Assembly (NCBI RefSeq): GCF_001625365.1
Contig: NZ_LJJF01000001.1
Span: forward strand, 3,917,001-3,981,000
Source: Streptomyces sp. MJM8645
GTDB taxonomy: Bacteria > Actinomycetota > Actinomycetes > Streptomycetales > Streptomycetaceae
Direction: 5' to 3'
Length of the DNA: 64,000 nucleotides
The translations under genes and the position numbers were made by a program. The notes under the pieces are model-generated. The model searched no databases. It saw only the letters and a list, made by a program, of their open reading frames with translations, and was not told the DNA's origin. Shown here piece by piece: positions 49,210 through 57,704 of the stretch; position 1 is the stretch's first letter; each line of letters opens with the position of its first letter.

Positions 49210-50216
49210 TGCACCTTGAGGTTTCGCAGCACTGCCGCGGACCGGGTGGCCTTGAGCGCGACCGCGACCGGTCCGAGTTCGACCTCACCCGTCTTGACGG
49301 CGCCGCTCGTGTTGAAATCCGGCAGCCACTGCCGCACGATCTGCCCACCGGCGGTCGACACTCCATGGAACCCGTCGAGGCCGAGCCTCACCGCGTACAG
49401 ATCGGACAGGCCGGTGATCTGCCCGCCGGGCCCGGCGCCGTCGACGTCGCGGGACTCCACCGGGATCACGGGGGAGGTGCTGCCGGCCTTGTCGCCCAGG
49501 TCGACCAGGGCGATGCCGTTGTACGTCTCGACCTTCTGCCCGAACGCGTTCGGGGACCGGTCGTAGTAGCCGGCGCGACGGGCGAGCGAGCGAATCCGGG
49601 CGATGGTCTTGCGGTTGCCTAGCAGTGCGGACGGAGTGCCGTCGAGCAGGGACAGGAACTCGTCGAGCATGTCGAGCGCATCGTTTGCCTTTCCGGTGTC
49701 GCTGCCGAGCGTGGTACCGGTCCAGTCGAGGGAGGTGCCGGCGCCCATCTCGGTCGTCGATCCGGCGAGGGCCTTGTCGAGGCCGTCGAAACCCTGTTCG
49801 CTGCCCGGCGTGGTGATGCGTTTGCCGTTGATTACCTGGTCGGCGAAGTAGGCCCGGGCGCTCTTGATGGTCTGGCCCATCTGGAAAGCCACCTCGTTCG
49901 ACGCCGCGGCGCCGACGTTGGCGAGCACGCGGTCGATCTCGAACGCGCCGCCAAGCGGCGCCAGGTCGACCGTGAACCGCGCGCGCTTGGCCTGCGCCTT
50001 CGGGTACTCGGTGCCCAGGGCGCGGAACTGCGCGGGCCGCTCGACGACGAGCCGGGTGTAGCCGTAGGTCAGGGTCGCGCCGCCGCCGGCCGGGCTGACG
50101 GCGTCGTCGAAGGTGAGGTTGTCGAGCAGCCAACTGGACTTCCGGAACTCGTCGATCACCATCGTGTCGACGTCGTCCTGCGCGTTGATCCGCGCATCGG
50201 CGAGAGTGATAGCCAT
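49206..50216 (-). CDS. major capsid protein (HK97 fold)
   Basis: 336 aa. It starts MAITLADARINAQDDVDTMV and shows the HK97-type order: DEFRKSSWLLDNLTFDDAVS, a spine-helix region VAFQMGQTIKSARAYFADQV, DMLDEFLSLLDGTPSALLGN and the A-domain parts YNGIALVDLGDKAG and LYAVRLGLDGFHGVSTAGG. There is no long N-terminal delta domain, in keeping with the separate scaffold gene just upstream. Confidence 0.9.
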   Translation of the reverse strand: MAITLADARINAQDDVDTMVIDEFRKSSWLLDNLTFDDAVSPAGGGATLTYGYTRLVVERPAQFRALGTEYPKAQAKRARFTVDLAPLGGAFEIDRVLANVGAAASNEVAFQMGQTIKSARAYFADQVINGKRITTPGSEQGFDGLDKALAGSTTEMGAGTSLDWTGTTLGSDTGKANDALDMLDEFLSLLDGTPSALLGNRKTIARIRSLARRAGYYDRSPNAFGQKVETYNGIALVDLGDKAGSTSPVIPVESRDVDGAGPGGQITGLSDLYAVRLGLDGFHGVSTAGGQIVRQWLPDFNTSGAVKTGEVELGPVAVALKATRSAAVLRNLKVQ

Positions 50217-50231
50217 GGGGCAGAGCCCTCC

Positions 50232-50861
50232 TTACTTGGCGAGTCGCGCCGAGATCGCGTCGAGCAGCGAGGCCGGCGTCTGACGGGTGGTGGGGGCGCC
50301 GCGGAACTCTCCGCCGGACCGGGCCGGCGGGGCGCCGGCAGCGCGGTAGAGGTCGGGGTCGGCCTCGACCGCCGCGGTGATCGCGGCCGTGAGATGCTCG
50401 GCGAACTTCGGTTCGGTGGGGTCGAGTTCGGCAAGCGCGGTTGCGAACGCGCGGGAGTTGAGCAGGCGGTCGGGGCGCGCGCCGGCCGCCTCGGCGGCCT
50501 GGTGGGCGGCGAGCTCGACCCGCGCGGTACGGAGCTGCGCGCCGAGGTCAGCGAGCTGCCGATCGCGATCCGCGACGGCGGCGGCAAGCTGCGCCGGATC
50601 GGACTCTGCGCCGCCGGAGTCGGGGTTGATCGCCTTGTTGATCGCGTCGAGGGCGGCCTGCAGCGTGTCGCGCTGCTCGGCCGCCTCGGTCGCCTGGCGC
50701 TGCGCTTCGGCGAACTGCTCGACGGTCGGGCCGGCCGGGGCCGGCGGCGCGGACGGGGTCGGTGTGGCGGGCGGGTCGGTGGGGCCCGGGGCAGTGGGCG
50801 GGGCGGTCGGGTCGCCGGTCGGCGTGCCGGTGTCGGGGGCGCCGGCGGGTGCGGTGGTCAT
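50232..50861 (-). CDS. scaffolding protein
   Basis: 209 aa from the ATG at 50859-50861 (GGAGGG 8 nt upstream). A Pro/Thr-rich first 45 residues precede a long helix (VEQFAEAQRQATEAAEQRDT, LQAALDAINKAINPDSGG, VADRDRQLADLGAQLRTARV, ELAAHQAAEAAGARPDRLLN) and a C-terminal ASLLDAISARLAK that likely contacts capsid. This is a standard phage scaffold layout. No protease domain is fused. Confidence 0.8.
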   Translation of the reverse strand: MTTAPAGAPDTGTPTGDPTAPPTAPGPTDPPATPTPSAPPAPAGPTVEQFAEAQRQATEAAEQRDTLQAALDAINKAINPDSGGAESDPAQLAAAVADRDRQLADLGAQLRTARVELAAHQAAEAAGARPDRLLNSRAFATALAELDPTEPKFAEHLTAAITAAVEADPDLYRAAGAPPARSGGEFRGAPTTRQTPASLLDAISARLAK

Positions 50862-50887
50862 GGAGTGGTCCCTCCGGACAGGGAAAA

Positions 50888-50917
50888 GGGCCCGCCCCCC
50901 GGGGCGGGGGCGGGCCC
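50888..50917 (-). terminator. hairpin upstream of the scaffold gene
   Basis: A perfect 12-bp stem GGGCCCGCCCCC/GGGGGCGGGCCC (50888-50899 with 50906-50917) between the 72-aa gene and the scaffold gene. In the middle of the head operon it may lower or separate transcription rather than end it. Confidence 0.75.
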
Positions 50918-50938
50918 TGCTGGATGTGGGGTGGTGGC

Positions 50939-51157
50939 CTACGCGGCGTCGACCGCGGCCCGGACAAACGAGTCCTTGGCCTGCAGCAGCAGGCGCAGAC
51001 CGGCGGTCAGCTCGGGCCCGTCGGACAGCGCGGCAATCATGTGGGCGGCGAGTTCGTGACACGGTCGGCTGACGGCCTGCAGGTGCTCGGGCAGATGGTC
51101 GAACCGGAACTGCCGGCCCAGGTGGACAGTGTCGGAGTGACGGTTGGCGAGGTTCAC
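50939..51157 (-). CDS. small phage protein between minor capsid and scaffold
   Basis: 72 aa, GTG start at 51155-51157 after AAGGGA. Sequence: VHLGRQFRFDHLPEHLQAVS, RPCHELAAHMIAALSDGPEL, TAGLRLLLQAKDSFVRAAVD. It looks like a helical bundle, with the pattern HXXA...L..GPELTAGLRXLLQAKDXFVRA that recurs in streptomycete phage proteins. Role unknown. Confidence 0.7.
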   Translation of the reverse strand: MNLANRHSDTVHLGRQFRFDHLPEHLQAVSRPCHELAAHMIAALSDGPELTAGLRLLLQAKDSFVRAAVDAA

Positions 51158-51179
51158 GTCGGTTCCCTTCGGGATGAGG

Positions 51180-51356
51180 TCATGCGGACTGGACGGGAGA
51201 CGGGGCGGTGATCGGGCGGGCGGCGGCGTAGCCGCGCACCCACGCCACGCGCAGGATGGACTCGCGTGGGTGGGGACAGGCGGTGACCGGCTGTCCGTCG
51301 CGGGCCGCGGCGCGGCCGGCTTCGACGGTGCGCACGACGTCGGCGCGGAATCCCAA
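51180..51356 (-). CDS. Rmf/CrpP-fold protein (ribosome modulation factor-like)
   Basis: 58 aa. The TTG start at 51354-51356 follows AGGGGGTGGCGAG, partly overlapping the minor capsid stop. The sequence has VEAGRAAARDGQPVTACPHP followed by RESILRVAWVRGYAAARP. This matches the pattern of ribosome modulation factor (E. coli RMF: ...GYQAGIAG...CPY...W..GWREA) and of CrpP: a G-rich first helix, CP(Y/H) turn, second helix with W..G(Y/W). Rmf dimerises ribosomes in stationary phase; what a phage copy in the head operon does is open. Too short for usual gene callers. Confidence 0.75.
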   Translation of the reverse strand: MGFRADVVRTVEAGRAAARDGQPVTACPHPRESILRVAWVRGYAAARPITAPSPVQSA

Positions 51357-51367
51357 CTCGCCACCCC

Positions 51368-53596
51368 CTAGAACTTGTTGGAGACGTCGGCGCCGGTCTT
51401 GCGGGCGGTGTCGGCGGCGGCCGAACGAACCCCGGTGAGTTGCTCGGTGTACTCGGCGAGCGTGGTCCGTGGGCTCACCTCAGCCCAGTACCGTTTGAGC
51501 TCTTCGGACGCCCGGGCGTACGCGACGTGCGACGGCCCCGAGAACAGACTCATGGGGTCGATGCCGTCGAGCTCGGCCCGCTTGGTCAGCAGGTACCCGC
51601 GGCACCATTCCTCTGCGTCCAGCCACTGGGCATAGACGTACTCGTCGTACATCTGCCGGACTTGCCGGGCGCTGAACGCGGACCGGCGCCCGGACTCGGC
51701 CCACTCCCGTTCAGCGAGCCACCGCTCGGCCGCCGGAAGGCGGTCCCAGGGGTGTTCGTCGGGTGCCTGGTCGACCCACGACCAGTCGTCCATCCGGGAG
51801 CCCGGCCGCAGCGCGCCGTCGAGGGCGGCCCGGTCGGCGAGCTGCGCCTCGACACCGCGGCCGGCGGCGGCCGGCGGCGGGTCGACGGGGTATCGGCGGT
51901 CGAGCTCGGCGGCGATGCGCGCGGCCCCGTCGGGGTCGGTGTAGCGCAGCGCCCACCCGAGACGGTCGTCGGCGACCTGCGAGAGGTCCGCCAGCAGCCG
52001 GCCGCCGGGCAGCAACTCGGCGAGCAACTGCCGGCGGTCCGCCTCGGCGGCGAGCGCGGCGAGCTCGTCGCCGCTGGCGTGCCGGGACCGTTCCGCGAGC
52101 TGCCGCTCGGACATGGCGATCAGGTCGCGGCGGGCACCGGGCAGAGCGGCGTCGATGTCGCGCCGGTCCAGCTCGGCCGCCACCCGTAGCACGTCGGAGT
52201 CGCCGAGCATGGGCAGGGCGCGGGCGAGCTCGTCGTCGCTGAACTCGACCAGGTCGGCCATCCGGCCGCCGGGCCGCACGCGGTCGAGCAGCGCCTGCTC
52301 GTCCCGCCGGTTCGTCTCGGCCTCGATCTTGGCGCGGTCGCGCTTGTCGAGGGAGCCGTGCCGCAGGGCGGCGCCGAGCTGCTCGTCGCTCATCTCGGCC
52401 GGCGTCCGGTGGTCGCCCGCCCGGATCTTCGCGGCCTCGACCGCATCCGGTGGTACCGGCCGGCGCGGCTCGGGGAGGTTCCCCGCCCCGGGCTGCTCCC
52501 GGTAGCGGAGCCGCTTCAAGTCGGGGTTGGCCGCGAGGTGGTCGCGCATCCGGCCCTGCCAGTCGCGCACCCGCTGCTCGGCAACCTGCCGCGCCTCGGG
52601 CGTCGCGGCGGCGGCCGCGCGCTTCTTGTACTTGCGGATCTGGCGCTCGATCGCGCGCTGCTTCTGGCCGGCTTCGTACCCGGTGCCGTCGGACGGCTCG
52701 GGCGCCTCGACCGCGGTGACACCTGGGGTGAACGCGCTCAACGAGTGCCGGCAGTTGGGGTGTTGCAGGCCGGCGCGGCGGGCCTGCTCGACGCTTCCGG
52801 CCACCCGGACACGTACGGTGCGGGCGTCATCGAGGGCGTGCTCGGTCTCGATCTCGCGGGCCCCGTCCGGGCCGTCGAGGGACAAGATCCGGCCTTCCCA
52901 CTTGCGGCAGAGCGGGCACTCGCGCGGTGCGGTGGAGACGCGGACGAGGTCGACGCCGGCGGCGCGCAACCGGTCGGACTGGCCCTCGACGGCAGCCCGG
53001 CCGACCGCGGTGCGCACGGCCATCTCGGCGTAGCTGGTCATCTGCCACGACCGGCCGGCCTTGTCGACGAAGCTGCGCAGGCCACGATCGGCGAACCTCT
53101 CCATGGCCCTCTGTGTCGCCTGGCGGCGGGTGTCGATGCCGAGCAGTGGCGTAGCGGCCACCTCGGAGACGACCTGTCGGTATCCGTCCTCGACGCCGCG
53201 CAGGATGCCGCGGTGCGTGGCGGTGACGAGCTCAATCGTCTCCATGGCGAGCCGGTCGACGGCGCGGCCGGCCGGCGTCGACTCCGCGATGCGCGCGGCG
53301 TCGACGTCGCCCAGGGCACCGAGCTCGGCCAACCCCGTCCGGGCGCCCCGGTTGAACGCCTCGGCGACGACGTCGTGCACCTCGGTCGACATGGCGGTGC
53401 CGAGCGCGTCGACGACGCCCTGCGCCGCCCGCCGTAGCGGCTGTACGTCGGCGAGTTTGGCGATGGCCCACCCGGGGGCTTCGAGGCCGTCGGCGATCTG
53501 CCGGGCCACGATGCCGAGCAGTCGCTGCTCGGCATCGGCGTACAGGTCCCGCACACGGTCGGCGAGATCCTCGGCCATCCACGGGGAGACCGGCAC
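51368..53596 (-). CDS. minor capsid protein with zinc motif and C-terminal repeat array
   Basis: 742 aa from the GTG at 53594-53596 (GAGGGGG upstream); the frame is open further but overlaps the portal gene. Residues about 10-220 are helical as in phage minor capsid proteins (Mu gpF-related). Cys residues of CPLCRKWEG (about 227-235) and HPNCRHSLSAF (about 279-289) form the usual zinc or disulfide site. A helical linker follows. Residues about 400-570 hold four copies of a 45-residue repeat (SDXXLXXAL...D...IAAELDRRD). The last 150 residues are Trp/Tyr-rich and not recognised. Confidence 0.82.
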   Translation of the reverse strand: MPVSPWMAEDLADRVRDLYADAEQRLLGIVARQIADGLEAPGWAIAKLADVQPLRRAAQGVVDALGTAMSTEVHDVVAEAFNRGARTGLAELGALGDVDAARIAESTPAGRAVDRLAMETIELVTATHRGILRGVEDGYRQVVSEVAATPLLGIDTRRQATQRAMERFADRGLRSFVDKAGRSWQMTSYAEMAVRTAVGRAAVEGQSDRLRAAGVDLVRVSTAPRECPLCRKWEGRILSLDGPDGAREIETEHALDDARTVRVRVAGSVEQARRAGLQHPNCRHSLSAFTPGVTAVEAPEPSDGTGYEAGQKQRAIERQIRKYKKRAAAAATPEARQVAEQRVRDWQGRMRDHLAANPDLKRLRYREQPGAGNLPEPRRPVPPDAVEAAKIRAGDHRTPAEMSDEQLGAALRHGSLDKRDRAKIEAETNRRDEQALLDRVRPGGRMADLVEFSDDELARALPMLGDSDVLRVAAELDRRDIDAALPGARRDLIAMSERQLAERSRHASGDELAALAAEADRRQLLAELLPGGRLLADLSQVADDRLGWALRYTDPDGAARIAAELDRRYPVDPPPAAAGRGVEAQLADRAALDGALRPGSRMDDWSWVDQAPDEHPWDRLPAAERWLAEREWAESGRRSAFSARQVRQMYDEYVYAQWLDAEEWCRGYLLTKRAELDGIDPMSLFSGPSHVAYARASEELKRYWAEVSPRTTLAEYTEQLTGVRSAAADTARKTGADVSNKF

Positions 53597-53616
53597 ACGA
53601 TCACCCCCTCGGGCCC

Positions 53617-55080
53617 CTACGCGGTGAAGCTCGCCACCGGGTCGGGCACGGCCTGCCCGGTCTCTGTGTGGATGCGGGCGACTTCGGCGGCGACCGCCTC
53701 GGCGTCCCACTCCGGGCGCAGTACCCGCACTTTGGTCTCGGTGCTGATGGCCTGGGCCTGCGCGAGCAGGGAGAGCGTCTGTGCCTGGGCCTGTGCATCC
53801 TGGGCAACGGCCGGCCCGAACTCGATGCTCGGCCGCTCGGGGGTGAGGCGGGAGAAGCCGAGCGCGCGGTCGAGGTGCAGCATGGCCTCGACGATGTCCC
53901 CGAGCGCCGGTGACGCATACCGGGCCTTGGTCTTGCGGGTCACCATGGAGTCGCGGGTCCGGGCCATGATTTCTGTGGCGGTGGCGGCCGGCCCGTCGTC
54001 GAGCCCGAACGTGCTCGGGCTGTAGCCGGTGCTCTGGACGATTTGCCGCACCACCGCGTCGGAAGAGGACCGGTGTTCCTCGACGCGGATAGCGAACTGG
54101 GCCAGCGTGATGCCGGCGGCGTCGGTCGGGGGGATGTCCAGCGCCTGCCAAATTTCGCGGTCCACGTCGAAGCTGGCGCCGTGGCCGGGGCCGCGGTCGC
54201 GCAGGTACGCGCCGGGGACAATCAGGCGGGCGCGGGCGAGTCGGATGTCGCGCATCCAGCTCGACCACACCTCGTCGAGCGCATCGCACATGTCGCGCGC
54301 CGGGCCCTGTAGGTCCGAGCGACCGAGCGGTGAACCGCGGTGGCTGCGGTTGGGGCCGATGTTGGGCCAGTAGGCCGCGGTGAGCTGCGGGATGCCGGTC
54401 TCGATCGCGCCGGACGGGCCGAGCGAGTCAACGACTGCGGCGGTCCTCGGGTGCTCGGTGAGCGGCACCGGGCGGCCGATGTTGTCGGTGGTGCCCTCGT
54501 AGAGGGCGTGTTCGATCAGGCCGCGTGAGTGCCGCTCCAACCGGCGAAGCACGGTCGTGCCGTGCCGGTCCAGCTCCTGCCAGAACGTCACGGCGATCAT
54601 GTAGCCGTAGCGGAACTCTGGTACGGCGCTGTCGGCGTGCACGGTGGTGAGGAGCGGCCGGGGGCCGATCTCGGCATCCCACGCGGCGACCAGGTAGACC
54701 CCGCCGAGCGCGGCGGACACCTCCGCCGCTTCGAGCAGCACGCGCTCGGCGTGCTCGCCGAGCAACTGGTCGAGGCGGGCCTGCAGCGCGGTGTCGGACA
54801 CGGTCAGCCGTGGGGGCTCGCTGAACAGCAGGCCGGCGGAGCGGCGGGCGACGTCGGCCGGCATGGGGATGTGCAGCCGGGTTTCGCGGCGGTCCGGTGC
54901 CGGTGCGCGGTCGCGCCCCCACAGCCGGCGCTGCCCGCCCCGCCGGTGGCTCTGCCCCTGGTAGACGGCGGCGAGCCGCTTCGGGTCGCCCGCGTACCAC
55001 GCATCGTCGATGGCCATCTCGGCGAGCTCCGGCGCCCACTTCCGGGGCGGCCATGGCGAGTTAGCGTCAGGCAGGGGCAT
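53617..55080 (-). CDS. portal protein (SPP1 gp6-like)
   Basis: 487 aa. The ATG at 55078-55080 follows AGGAGG and lies within the terminase gene end (14-bp overlap). It shows PPRKWAPELAEMAIDDAWYA, DVARRSAGLLFSEPPRLTVS, VYLVAAWDAEIGPRPLLTTV, DSAVPEFRYGYMIAVTF, and the stem/crown region FAIRVEEHRSSSDAVVRQIV, STGYSPSTFGLDDG, ATEIMARTRDSMVTRKTKAR. These features mark the SPP1-type portal family. Twelve copies form the DNA channel. Confidence 0.9.
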   Translation of the reverse strand: MPLPDANSPWPPRKWAPELAEMAIDDAWYAGDPKRLAAVYQGQSHRRGGQRRLWGRDRAPAPDRRETRLHIPMPADVARRSAGLLFSEPPRLTVSDTALQARLDQLLGEHAERVLLEAAEVSAALGGVYLVAAWDAEIGPRPLLTTVHADSAVPEFRYGYMIAVTFWQELDRHGTTVLRRLERHSRGLIEHALYEGTTDNIGRPVPLTEHPRTAAVVDSLGPSGAIETGIPQLTAAYWPNIGPNRSHRGSPLGRSDLQGPARDMCDALDEVWSSWMRDIRLARARLIVPGAYLRDRGPGHGASFDVDREIWQALDIPPTDAAGITLAQFAIRVEEHRSSSDAVVRQIVQSTGYSPSTFGLDDGPAATATEIMARTRDSMVTRKTKARYASPALGDIVEAMLHLDRALGFSRLTPERPSIEFGPAVAQDAQAQAQTLSLLAQAQAISTETKVRVLRPEWDAEAVAAEVARIHTETGQAVPDPVASFTA

Positions 55081-56338
55081 CCGTGCTCACCTCCTGTAGT
55101 AGATCGGGGATGAGGTGGCGCCACTCGGCGAGGGTGGAGTGCGCGACGTACCGCAGCGCGTCACAGCTGTGGTCGTCGCGCTTGATCGGGCGGTCTTCGC
55201 CGACGGCGGCCGCGGCCGGGTCCCAGGCGTACGCGGGGAGCTCGCCGAGCAGGCCCTCGCACGAGCGGTGCACCCGTAGCAGGCCGGGGGCGAGGGCGGT
55301 CGACACGGTCCGGATGCCGTCGAGCACGTCGTTCTTCGCGCGGGCGACGCCCGGGTGCCCGTCCTCCCAGAGCTGGGCAAGGAAGGACGCGGCCGACGGG
55401 TCGACGAACGTCCACTCGGGGTCGACACCGAGGCCGGACAGCCAGCCGCGTAGGGCCGCGCTGTACTGGGCATCGGTCATCTGCCGGCGCCGGGCCCGGG
55501 AGTCGTAACGCCACTCCGCGCACGCGTACAAACGGCCGTCCTCGCCGAGCCCCAACAAGATGGCGACGAACGGGTTCGTGGTGCCGTAGTCGATCCCCAG
55601 CCACGACCGGGTGATCGTGGGCAGCTCGTCGACGACGTGCTGCTGCTCGTCCCAGCAGTCGTAGATCGACCCCTCGGCGATCACCCACGCACCGTCGATC
55701 ATCCGTCGGCGCCACAGGCCGCGGTACTCGGCGTGCAGGGACCGGACATAGGCCGGCGGCAACGAGGGGTTATCGCGAAGCCCGAAGTGCCAAGCGCGCA
55801 AGTCGAGTTCGGCGGCCCGGTCGAGGTAGTTGGCCTTGAGCCAGTGTCGCGGACCGTCGGGGTTGGTGGTGGCCAGCACCCGCGCGCCGTCGACGGACAG
55901 GCGGGCGAGCAACTGAACCCAAAAGGGCTCGGGGAGCAGCGTCGCCTCGTCGACGTACGCCAAGTAGGCCGTCAGGCCGCGCAGCCGGCCCTCGGCCCGG
56001 GAGTCCGCGGCGCCGATCAGGTGGACGGTGCGTCCGAGGATGACGGCGGTGGTGGCGCCGCGGGTGTGCCGGACCTGCCCGGCGGCGACCGGCCCGAACA
56101 GCGCCGGATCGCCGAGCGGCTCCAGCACGTTGCGCTCGATCGTCAGCAGGCTGCGGCCGCAGATGAGGATCAGCCCGGATGGCGGCGCCTCCGCGATGGC
56201 CAGCAGGAACGCCAGCAACGAGGCCACGGTCTTGCCGCTCCGGACGGCGCCGTGCCAGATGTTGATGCGGGCGGTGGCCCGGGCGACCGACCGAAGCTGT
56301 TTGCGGGAGAGGGGGAGTTCGGTGGCGGGGGCGAGCAC
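55067..56338 (-). CDS. terL: terminase large subunit
   Basis: 423 aa, GTG start at 56336-56338. The ATPase domain has Walker A GAVRSGKT (residues 30-37) and Walker B LAYVDEA with Asp130-Glu131, then LATTNPDGP. The RNase H-like nuclease has its acidic triad at Asp250 (GIDYGTTNPF), Asp313 (FVDPSAASFL) and Asp389/Asp393 (RDDHSCDALRY). It belongs to the PBSX/phage terminase_3 group, which usually packages headful. All motifs look intact. Confidence 0.95.
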   Translation of the reverse strand: MLAPATELPLSRKQLRSVARATARINIWHGAVRSGKTVASLLAFLLAIAEAPPSGLILICGRSLLTIERNVLEPLGDPALFGPVAAGQVRHTRGATTAVILGRTVHLIGAADSRAEGRLRGLTAYLAYVDEATLLPEPFWVQLLARLSVDGARVLATTNPDGPRHWLKANYLDRAAELDLRAWHFGLRDNPSLPPAYVRSLHAEYRGLWRRRMIDGAWVIAEGSIYDCWDEQQHVVDELPTITRSWLGIDYGTTNPFVAILLGLGEDGRLYACAEWRYDSRARRRQMTDAQYSAALRGWLSGLGVDPEWTFVDPSAASFLAQLWEDGHPGVARAKNDVLDGIRTVSTALAPGLLRVHRSCEGLLGELPAYAWDPAAAAVGEDRPIKRDDHSCDALRYVAHSTLAEWRHLIPDLLQEVSTDAPA

Positions 56339-56341
56339 GGC

Positions 56342-56857
56342 TCACCCCCCGTCGGCGGCCGCCTCGTCCTCGTCGGCGAAGGCGGCCCGCAGGCCCCGGG
56401 CAAGATCGGTGAGCATGCTGCGCACCTCGTGCCCGGAGCTACCGGCGTCGATCTCCGCCAGCCGTGCCGCACTGGTCAGATATCCGCCGATGGCCTGTGA
56501 GTGGTGGCGCTCGTCCTGCGCCGGCGGGTCCTCGGTGACCACGTCGACCGTGTCGCCGGTCGGCAGCAGTTCAACGCGGGTGTAGGTGTCGGCCTCGACC
56601 CGGTCCAAGTTCGCCGCGGCCCGCCGGTACAGCCGGCCCACCAGATCCCGCCGCACCGCGGCGAGGTCTTCCTGCCGGGCCGCGGTCGCCGCGGCCGTGC
56701 GGGCGCCGCCGGTGAAGGCGAGCCCCTCCTCGCCGGCGATCTTCGACACGGTCGAGCTGCTGCGCCCGATCGCGGCCGCGATGCCGTTTCGGGACAGGCC
56801 GTCGGCGTGCAGGCGACGCACCTGGTCGCGGTCCTGGTCGGTGATGGGCTCGCGCAC
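56342..56857 (-). CDS. terS: terminase small subunit
   Basis: 171 aa, GTG start (56855-56857). The N-terminal HTH is clear: DQVRRLHADGLSRNGIAAAI and GRSSSTVSKIAGEEGLAF. A helical oligomerisation region (RQEDLAAVRRDLVGRLYRRA) and C-terminus (MLTDLARGLRAAFADEDEAA) complete it. The gene is just 3 bp upstream of terL on the same strand. It should recognise the packaging site. Confidence 0.88.
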   Translation of the reverse strand: MREPITDQDRDQVRRLHADGLSRNGIAAAIGRSSSTVSKIAGEEGLAFTGGARTAAATAARQEDLAAVRRDLVGRLYRRAAANLDRVEADTYTRVELLPTGDTVDVVTEDPPAQDERHHSQAIGGYLTSAARLAEIDAGSSGHEVRSMLTDLARGLRAAFADEDEAAADGG

Positions 56858-56882
56858 GGGGCATCACCTCCCGGGCACGCAG

Positions 56883-56916
56883 AACGGCCCGCCACGGGGG
56901 GATGTGGCGGGCCGTT
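56883..56916 (-). terminator. terminator between early and late regions
   Basis: A perfect 13-bp stem AACGGCCCGCCAC/GTGGCGGGCCGTT (56883-56895 with 56904-56916) upstream of terS. Confidence 0.88.
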
Positions 56917-56989
56917 GGTCTGGAGTGCGTTCCGGGCACGCCGGAAGCGCCTCCAACTCTAGGTCACAGATCGATAACGGTGCAAGGGG

Positions 56990-57556
56990 TTAGCCGCGGG
57001 CTCGTTCGACGACCGCGGCGGCATCCTCGTCACGCCCGGGGCGGCCGGGCCAGACCAGCACCCGCGCGGCCGTCACCTCCTCGTCCGCGGCGTGGTCGGC
57101 GAGCACCTCCTCGACGGTTTCCTGCGCGAACCGCTCCGCGTTGCGCTTCGGGTCTGCGTCGACGATCTCGACGGGCGCCAGCTCGGCGTAGTCCTCGACT
57201 TCCCACCCGTCCCCGGTCTGCAGGTCGACCCGGTACGCGAACAGCATGTGCCCGTCGATCACCGCGCGCACCCGGTCCTCGGCCACGTCCAGCTCGGCCG
57301 CGATCACCGGGGCGGGCAGGCGGCCGTCGACGGCCGCCTCGATCACCAGGGCGGCGAGATGCCCCTCGATCGGGTGGCCTGCCGCGGCATGCTCCCGTGC
57401 CGTGCGCAGCCGGGCGAGCGCGGTCTCGGCGTCGAAGTCGTTGAGCAGCGCGCCGAGCTGCTCGGCGAAGGTGCGGGCGCCGGCCCGCTGCTCCTGCTCG
57501 GTCATCGGTTCCCCGGCCGGCCGCTTGACGTGGGTGGTGGTGGGCTTCTCGGTCAT
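56990..57556 (-). CDS. phage protein of unknown function
   Basis: 188 aa. The ATG at 57554-57556 follows GGGAGG. A helical N-terminal half (FAEQLGALLNDFDAETALAR, LRTAREHAAAGHPIEGHLAA) is followed by a possible HTH (LPAPVIAAELDVAEDRVRAV) and an acidic end (AQETVEEVLADHAADEEVTA). The gene immediately precedes terS and is separated from it by a terminator. No family recognised. Confidence 0.65.
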   Translation of the reverse strand: MTEKPTTTHVKRPAGEPMTEQEQRAGARTFAEQLGALLNDFDAETALARLRTAREHAAAGHPIEGHLAALVIEAAVDGRLPAPVIAAELDVAEDRVRAVIDGHMLFAYRVDLQTGDGWEVEDYAELAPVEIVDADPKRNAERFAQETVEEVLADHAADEEVTAARVLVWPGRPGRDEDAAAVVERARG

Positions 57557-57666
57557 GGTGGGCGCCTCCCTAGCGCTCGGTGTGGGCGCCGGGCCCTACC
57601 GCCGTAGGGTAGGTGGCGCCCCTGACAGGTGCTCTCTGCCGGGTGCGTGGCCCCTTGGGGCCGCGG

Positions 57667-57699
57667 GGTCGGTCGGCGTTGTAGCGGCGCCGGCCGACC
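57667..57699 (-). terminator. hairpin after the small HTH gene
   Basis: GGTCGGTCGGCG and CGCCGGCCGACC (around 57667-57678 and 57688-57699) pair with one G-U, downstream of the gene at 57705. Confidence 0.65.
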
Positions 57700-57704
57700 C
57701 GCGT

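Noticed and set aside
51368..51600. Possible second Rmf-like or toxin frame in the minor capsid 3' end
   Set aside because: No start with ribosome site and no recognisable motif in alternative frames.
51368..54289. Longer form of the minor capsid gene (973 codons)
   Set aside because: The first 231 codons overlap the portal gene and read as out-of-frame noise; the GTG at 53596 with a strong ribosome site gives a sensible N-terminus.
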